A stretch of 64,000 nt of DNA from Desertibacillus haloalkaliphilus (GTDB taxonomy: Bacteria; Bacillota; Bacilli; Bacillales; KJ1-10-99): assembly GCF_019039105.1 (NCBI RefSeq), contig NZ_JAHPIV010000002.1, forward strand, positions 1-64,000, given 5' to 3'. The position numbers and the translations under genes were made by a program. The stretch's first letter is position 1. The number at the start of each line of letters is the position of its first letter. The notes beneath the pieces are model-generated. The model was not told the DNA's origin. It was given only the letters and a program-made list of their open reading frames with translations, and searched no databases. Below, piece by piece: positions 60,414 to 64,000 of the stretch.

Positions 60414-62003
60414 ATGCATGTACCTTTAGTCTTAACACATTTTCTTGATCGAGCTGTTAGTTTATACGGAGAAAAAGTTGCAGTTATTGATGGGGACAAA
60501 TCAGTTACTTATTCTGAGTTAAATGACCGTGTGAATCAACTTTCTCATGGTTTGGAAGCGCTTAACATAAAGAAAGGTGATAAGGTTGCATACCTAGCAC
60601 CAAATACACTAGAAATGCTAGAAGGCTTTTATGGAGTTTTTCAATTAGGTGGCGTGATGACACCATTAAATACGCGCTTAAAGCCAGACGACTATGTCTT
60701 TATTCTTAATCATAGTGAGAGTCAAGTGTTATTTGTTGAAGAGGAACTGTATCCGTTAATTGAGCCTGTTCGAGATCAGTTAACCTCAGTGAAACAAATT
60801 ATCATTCACAGTGCGACAAAAGAATACAACGATTGTGTTAATTATGACAAGTGGTTAGCGGGGTATCCAGCGACAGCATTTGATCGAGCAGAACTTGAAG
60901 AAACAGATATTGCAAGCCTTCTCTATACGAGTGGGACAACCGGTAATCCAAAAGGGGTTATGTTAACTCATCGTAGCAACTATTTACATGCAATGGGAGC
61001 AATGCACCATTTACGAGTTTCAGATCAAGATACACTCATTCATATCCTGCCGATGTTCCATGTCAATGGCTGGGGATCGCCATTCTATTACACGGCCAAT
61101 GGAGCTACTCAAGTGATGCAACGTAAAGTAGATGCAAAAGAGATCTTTGATAAAGTTGATAAATATAAGGTAAGTGTCGCGCATATGGCACCAACCGTAT
61201 TAACGATGCTACTAGAATACTATTATAAAGAAAAGGAACAACTTAGCTTTGATCATGATACACGTGTTGTCATCGCTGGGTCTGCACCACCACCAGCATT
61301 TGTTACTCGAGTGGAAGAAGATCTAGGTTGGGAGTTTATTCAAGTGTACGGTATGACGGAAACGTCGCCATTATTTACAACTTCACAAGTACGCTCTCAC
61401 CATTTAGACTTACCAAAGTCTGAACAAGCTCGACTAAAAGCTAAAGCTGGTTATGCGATGGTTGGTGCGATGGTAAAAGTTGTTGATGATGATGGCAATG
61501 AAGTTCCACATGATGGCAAAACAACCGGTGAAATCACGCTACGATCCAATGGTGTGATGGAATGCTATTTGAAAAATCCTGAGGCAACCGCAGAAACGAT
61601 TCGAAATGGTTGGTTGCATACGGGTGATATGGGTACCGTTGATGAGAAAGGATATATTGACATCGTCGACCGGAAGAAGGACGTTATTATTAGCGGTGGG
61701 GAAAACATCTCTTCCATCGAAGTAGAGGGTGTACTATATGAACATCCGGCGATTCTCGAAGCTGCGGTAGTAGCTGCACCACATGAGAAGTGGGGAGAAG
61801 TTCCAGCTGCAGTTGTGGTTCTCAGAGAAGGGGAATCGTTAACTGAGGCGGATGTGATTGAATTTGCAAGAAGCAAAATGGCTCACTTTAAGGCTCCTAA
61901 AGTTGTTTCATTTGTGGAAGCGCTACCGAAAACAGCGTCTGGTAAGATTCAAAAGGTTCAAATTCGCAAAGAGTTTTGGGGAGAGGGCCGTATGGTTAAC
62001 TAA
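60414..62003 (+). CDS. Long- or medium-chain fatty-acyl-CoA synthetase
   Basis: This 529-aa ANL enzyme has LLYTSGTTGNPKGVMLTH, PMFHVNGWG, VYGMTETSP, NGWLHTGDMGTVDEKGYIDIVDRKKD in part, ISGGENISSIEVE and KTASGKIQK. It activates fatty or aryl acids to CoA esters. The ATG at 60414 follows AAAGGAGGGA and is preferred over a GTG at 60384. It has its own promoter and terminator and separates hit from ecsA. Confidence 0.91.
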   Translation: MHVPLVLTHFLDRAVSLYGEKVAVIDGDKSVTYSELNDRVNQLSHGLEALNIKKGDKVAYLAPNTLEMLEGFYGVFQLGGVMTPLNTRLKPDDYVFILNHSESQVLFVEEELYPLIEPVRDQLTSVKQIIIHSATKEYNDCVNYDKWLAGYPATAFDRAELEETDIASLLYTSGTTGNPKGVMLTHRSNYLHAMGAMHHLRVSDQDTLIHILPMFHVNGWGSPFYYTANGATQVMQRKVDAKEIFDKVDKYKVSVAHMAPTVLTMLLEYYYKEKEQLSFDHDTRVVIAGSAPPPAFVTRVEEDLGWEFIQVYGMTETSPLFTTSQVRSHHLDLPKSEQARLKAKAGYAMVGAMVKVVDDDGNEVPHDGKTTGEITLRSNGVMECYLKNPEATAETIRNGWLHTGDMGTVDEKGYIDIVDRKKDVIISGGENISSIEVEGVLYEHPAILEAAVVAAPHEKWGEVPAAVVVLREGESLTEADVIEFARSKMAHFKAPKVVSFVEALPKTASGKIQKVQIRKEFWGEGRMVN

Positions 62004-62015
62004 CCAAAGCTGAGA

Positions 62016-62060
62016 GGATGTCCCAAAAAGGTAAATCAACCTTTTGGGGCATCCCTTTTT
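62016..62060 (+). terminator. Terminator of the acyl-CoA ligase gene
   Basis: GGATGTCCCAAAAAGGT pairs with ACCTTTTGGGGCATCC, followed by TTTTTT. Confidence 0.92.
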
Positions 62061-62066
62061 TAAGAG

Positions 62067-62116
62067 CGTAAACACTTCTGCCATCAACGGATACACCAAT
62101 GCCAGAAGTGTTTACG
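62067..62116. repeat. Perfect 14-bp inverted repeat, possible second terminator
   Basis: CGTAAACACTTCTG (62067-62080) pairs with CAGAAGTGTTTACG (62103-62116), followed by TATTTTCATTTT. It may back up the preceding terminator or terminate leftward transcription. Confidence 0.65.
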
Positions 62117-62311
62117 TATTTTCATTTTAAAATAGCATAGGAATAGTTAAGAAACAGTTTCTACAACAGTTTGTGTGAAGGGACTGTTTTTATTTATGCA
62201 AGGGGTATCTATAGTGATCAATTTTAATAGTTATTGGTATCAAGGGGATTAAGTTTGGTACTATAGAGATATATTGGTGTACATTTCGATTAGGTAGAGG
62301 ATGAGAATCTT

Positions 62312-63052
62312 ATGAATAAAATATTAGAAGTGGATAATGTTTCAGGTGGGTATCACTCACAAAAGAAAGTCTTGTATGACCTGAGTTTCTCAATTAAGGA
62401 AAGTGAAATTGTTGGTCTAATTGGTTTAAATGGAGCCGGTAAGAGTACAACAATTAAACATATATTGGGCTTAATGGAACCTACAGCAGGTTCGATTAAA
62501 ATTAGCGGTAAGACGTTTTTCGAAGCACCGGAAGAATACCGTTCGTATTATAGTTTTATTCCAGAAACTCCAATTCTTTATGAGGATTTGACCTTAGCTG
62601 AGCACCTCGAATTAACAGCAATGGCCTATGGCTTAGATGAAACGGTATATAAGGAGCGTACGTCTCAGCTCTTAAAAGAATTTAAAATGGAAAAAATGAT
62701 AAAGTGGTTTCCGAGTCACTTTTCTAAAGGGATGAGACAAAAAGTGATGATCATATGTGCGTTTTTGGTTCGACCTGATCTGTATATCGTCGATGAACCA
62801 ATTGTCGGATTAGATCCCCTCGGTATCAAATCATTTTTAGATCTTATTGTATCGATGAAAGAAGAAGGGGCAGGGATTCTGATGTCAACACATATCCTCG
62901 CGACTGCAGAACGCTATTGTGATCGTTTTGTGATCCTCCATCAGGGAAGGATCGTTTTAACAGGGACCTTAAATGAAATGCGAGACAAATTAGGTTTACC
63001 AACGGCAACATTGGATGATATTTATATTGAAGTAACGAAGGATGAACAATGA
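62312..63052 (+). CDS. ecsA: ABC transporter ATP-binding protein EcsA
   Basis: This 246-aa ATPase has Walker A GLNGAGKST, Q-loop YSFIPETPILYEDL, signature FSKGMRQK, Walker B LYIVDEPIVGLDP and switch His STHILATAE. With EcsB it forms a transporter that affects secretion, competence and intramembrane proteolysis (RasP) in B. subtilis. The TGA overlaps the ecsB start. Confidence 0.95.
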   Translation: MNKILEVDNVSGGYHSQKKVLYDLSFSIKESEIVGLIGLNGAGKSTTIKHILGLMEPTAGSIKISGKTFFEAPEEYRSYYSFIPETPILYEDLTLAEHLELTAMAYGLDETVYKERTSQLLKEFKMEKMIKWFPSHFSKGMRQKVMIICAFLVRPDLYIVDEPIVGLDPLGIKSFLDLIVSMKEEGAGILMSTHILATAERYCDRFVILHQGRIVLTGTLNEMRDKLGLPTATLDDIYIEVTKDEQ

Positions 63053-64000
63053 TGAGAGAAGATGTCATTGGTTTATGGAAACAGCGTGTCAAGGACTATT
63101 GGAACGAAGCGATTCGCTACTTAAGGTTAATTGCCAATAGTGGTTTTTTATTTACGATTTATATATTAATCATATTAGGAAGTTATTACTATAGTCTGTT
63201 TCTTGACTGGTTGCCGGATACATTTCCAACTGTATTATTTTTCGCATTGGTGATTGGTTTTCTCTTAACAAAAAGCCCTGTTCGAACGTTTGTTAAACAA
63301 GCTGATATTGTTTTTCTATTGCCGTTAGAGGCGAAACTTGATCGTTACTTTCGAGCTTCAATCGTTTATACGATGGTGTTTCAAGCGTTTACGTTAGTAC
63401 TCGTCATGATTGTCTTGTCACCGATGTATTTTCAACGAATAGCAGGAGAACGGTATTCGTTTCTTGGTATCCTTCTTATTCTGTTAGCGGTAAAGTTTTG
63501 GAATATTACAGTGAGTTGGGAGGAACAGCGACTGCAATCCGAACGGAGTCGTGCGATGCATAAATGGCTACGGCTAGCGGTAAACATTAGCTTTGCGCTG
63601 TTAGTATTTGAGCAAGCGCCTATGATTTATCTCCTAGTGCTAGCTGTTGTGATGTTAGCACTAACCCTTGTTTATTACCGTCACCTAAAACGAATGCATA
63701 GCGTGAAGTGGGAGCACCTCATTGAAGTTGAAGAACGAATGTTAATGTCGTTCTATCGAATGGCCAACTCATTTACAGATGTTCCACACTTAAAGGCAAA
63801 GGTGAAACAACGGGCATGGTTAAGTGCTTTCACTCACTTGATTCCATTCAGACAGCAGTCAACGTTCCAATATCTATTTTTTAAATCATTTATTCGTTCA
63901 AATGATTATCTAGGCATATATGTTCGTTTGTTATTCATTGCAGGTTTGTTAATTTATTTACTTCCAAGTGGCTACATGCAATTGTTTATTTTTGCACTCT
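63049..64000 (+). CDS. ecsB: ABC transporter membrane subunit EcsB (partial, runs off window)
   Basis: The open frame of about 317 codons continues past the right edge. It begins MMREDVIGLWKQRVKDYW (either of two adjacent ATGs) and overlaps the ecsA stop by 4 bp. Hydrophobic segments include FLFTIYILIILGSYYYSLFL, TVLFFALVIGFLL, IVYTMVFQAFTLVLVMIVL and later pairs, as expected for the about 400-aa EcsB. TKSPVRTFVKQADIVFLLP is a typical EcsB block. Confidence 0.92.
   Translation, partial: MMREDVIGLWKQRVKDYWNEAIRYLRLIANSGFLFTIYILIILGSYYYSLFLDWLPDTFPTVLFFALVIGFLLTKSPVRTFVKQADIVFLLPLEAKLDRYFRASIVYTMVFQAFTLVLVMIVLSPMYFQRIAGERYSFLGILLILLAVKFWNITVSWEEQRLQSERSRAMHKWLRLAVNISFALLVFEQAPMIYLLVLAVVMLALTLVYYRHLKRMHSVKWEHLIEVEERMLMSFYRMANSFTDVPHLKAKVKQRAWLSAFTHLIPFRQQSTFQYLFFKSFIRSNDYLGIYVRLLFIAGLLIYLLPSGYMQLFIFAL

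Larger units (their letters stand above)
62004..62311. other. Intergenic region with serial hairpins before ecsA
   Basis: It holds the ligase terminator (62016-62060), a second perfect hairpin (62067-62116) and a weaker AACAGT/ACTGTT pair (about 62152-62190). The ecsA promoter should be here, but no clear -35/-10 pair was recognised. Confidence 0.55.

Noticed and set aside
1-64000. tRNA, rRNA, insertion sequences, prophage or integrative elements
   Set aside because: No tRNA-like cloverleaf ends, transposase motifs, integrase genes or long terminal repeats were recognised on reading; automated tools (tRNAscan-SE, ISfinder) could still find degenerate cases.

Overview
The window is chromosomal DNA from an endospore-forming, low-GC, Gram-positive bacterium of the Bacillaceae. 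The evidence is strong AGGAGG-type ribosome-binding sites, an alpha/beta-type spore DNA-binding protein, YjcZ- and YhaL-type sporulation proteins, and a long block that matches, gene by gene from memory, the yhe-yha-hemZ-prsA-hpr-serC-hit-ecs block of Bacillus subtilis. Acidic secreted proteins and an SLH-domain protease would suit an alkaliphilic Bacillus relative, but that is inference. No rRNA, tRNA, CRISPR array, IS element or prophage was seen.

Layout. (1) 1-9.8 kb: two Fur-controlled ferric-siderophore ABC importers pointing away from each other. The leftward one has the order ATPase, binding protein, permease, permease. The rightward one has the order of yfmCDEF (iron-citrate type). 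Each has a perfect Fur box at its promoter and a hairpin after the binding-protein gene. A PPOX-type flavoprotein lies between the operons and a nitroreductase closes the second; both may reduce iron or release it from its ligand. (2) 9.9-13.4 kb: a subtilisin-like protease with three SLH domains, diverging from an alkaline phosphatase. The protease's only sensible signal peptide starts at an ATA codon. (3) 13.6-23.6 kb: a leucine/isovalerate catabolic operon (acyl-CoA dehydrogenase, acyl-CoA synthetase, biotin carboxylase, biotin carrier, HMG-CoA lyase, methylglutaconyl-CoA hydratase, carboxyltransferase, acetoacetyl-CoA synthetase) leading to acetyl-CoA and acetoacetyl-CoA. (4) 23.7-32.5 kb: a spore SASP gene, small unknowns, yheE, a GNAT gene, four tandem YheC/YheD-type ATP-grasp genes, then yheB and yheA. 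(5) 32.5-33.0 kb: two tandem, near-identical, highly structured ~165-bp units that look like an unannotated non-coding RNA. (6) 33.1-64 kb: the yhaX-hemZ-yhzD-yhaQP-yhaON-yhaM-yhaL-prsA-yhaJ-yhaI-hpr-yhaH-serC-hit-ecsAB backbone. Apparent additions to it are a Dabb/permease/flavin-monooxygenase cluster (40.5-43.4 kb), a two-component system (48.0-50.1 kb), YjcZ-type micro-genes, a YpmS-like protein, a diguanylate cyclase and an acyl-CoA ligase. ecsB runs off the right edge.

The best candidates for undescribed biology are the tandem structured RNA units, the four-gene ATP-grasp array with its overlapping acetyltransferase, and the ATA-initiated lipoprotein/SLH protease. Family assignments come from reading motifs and from memory. 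No database search was run.
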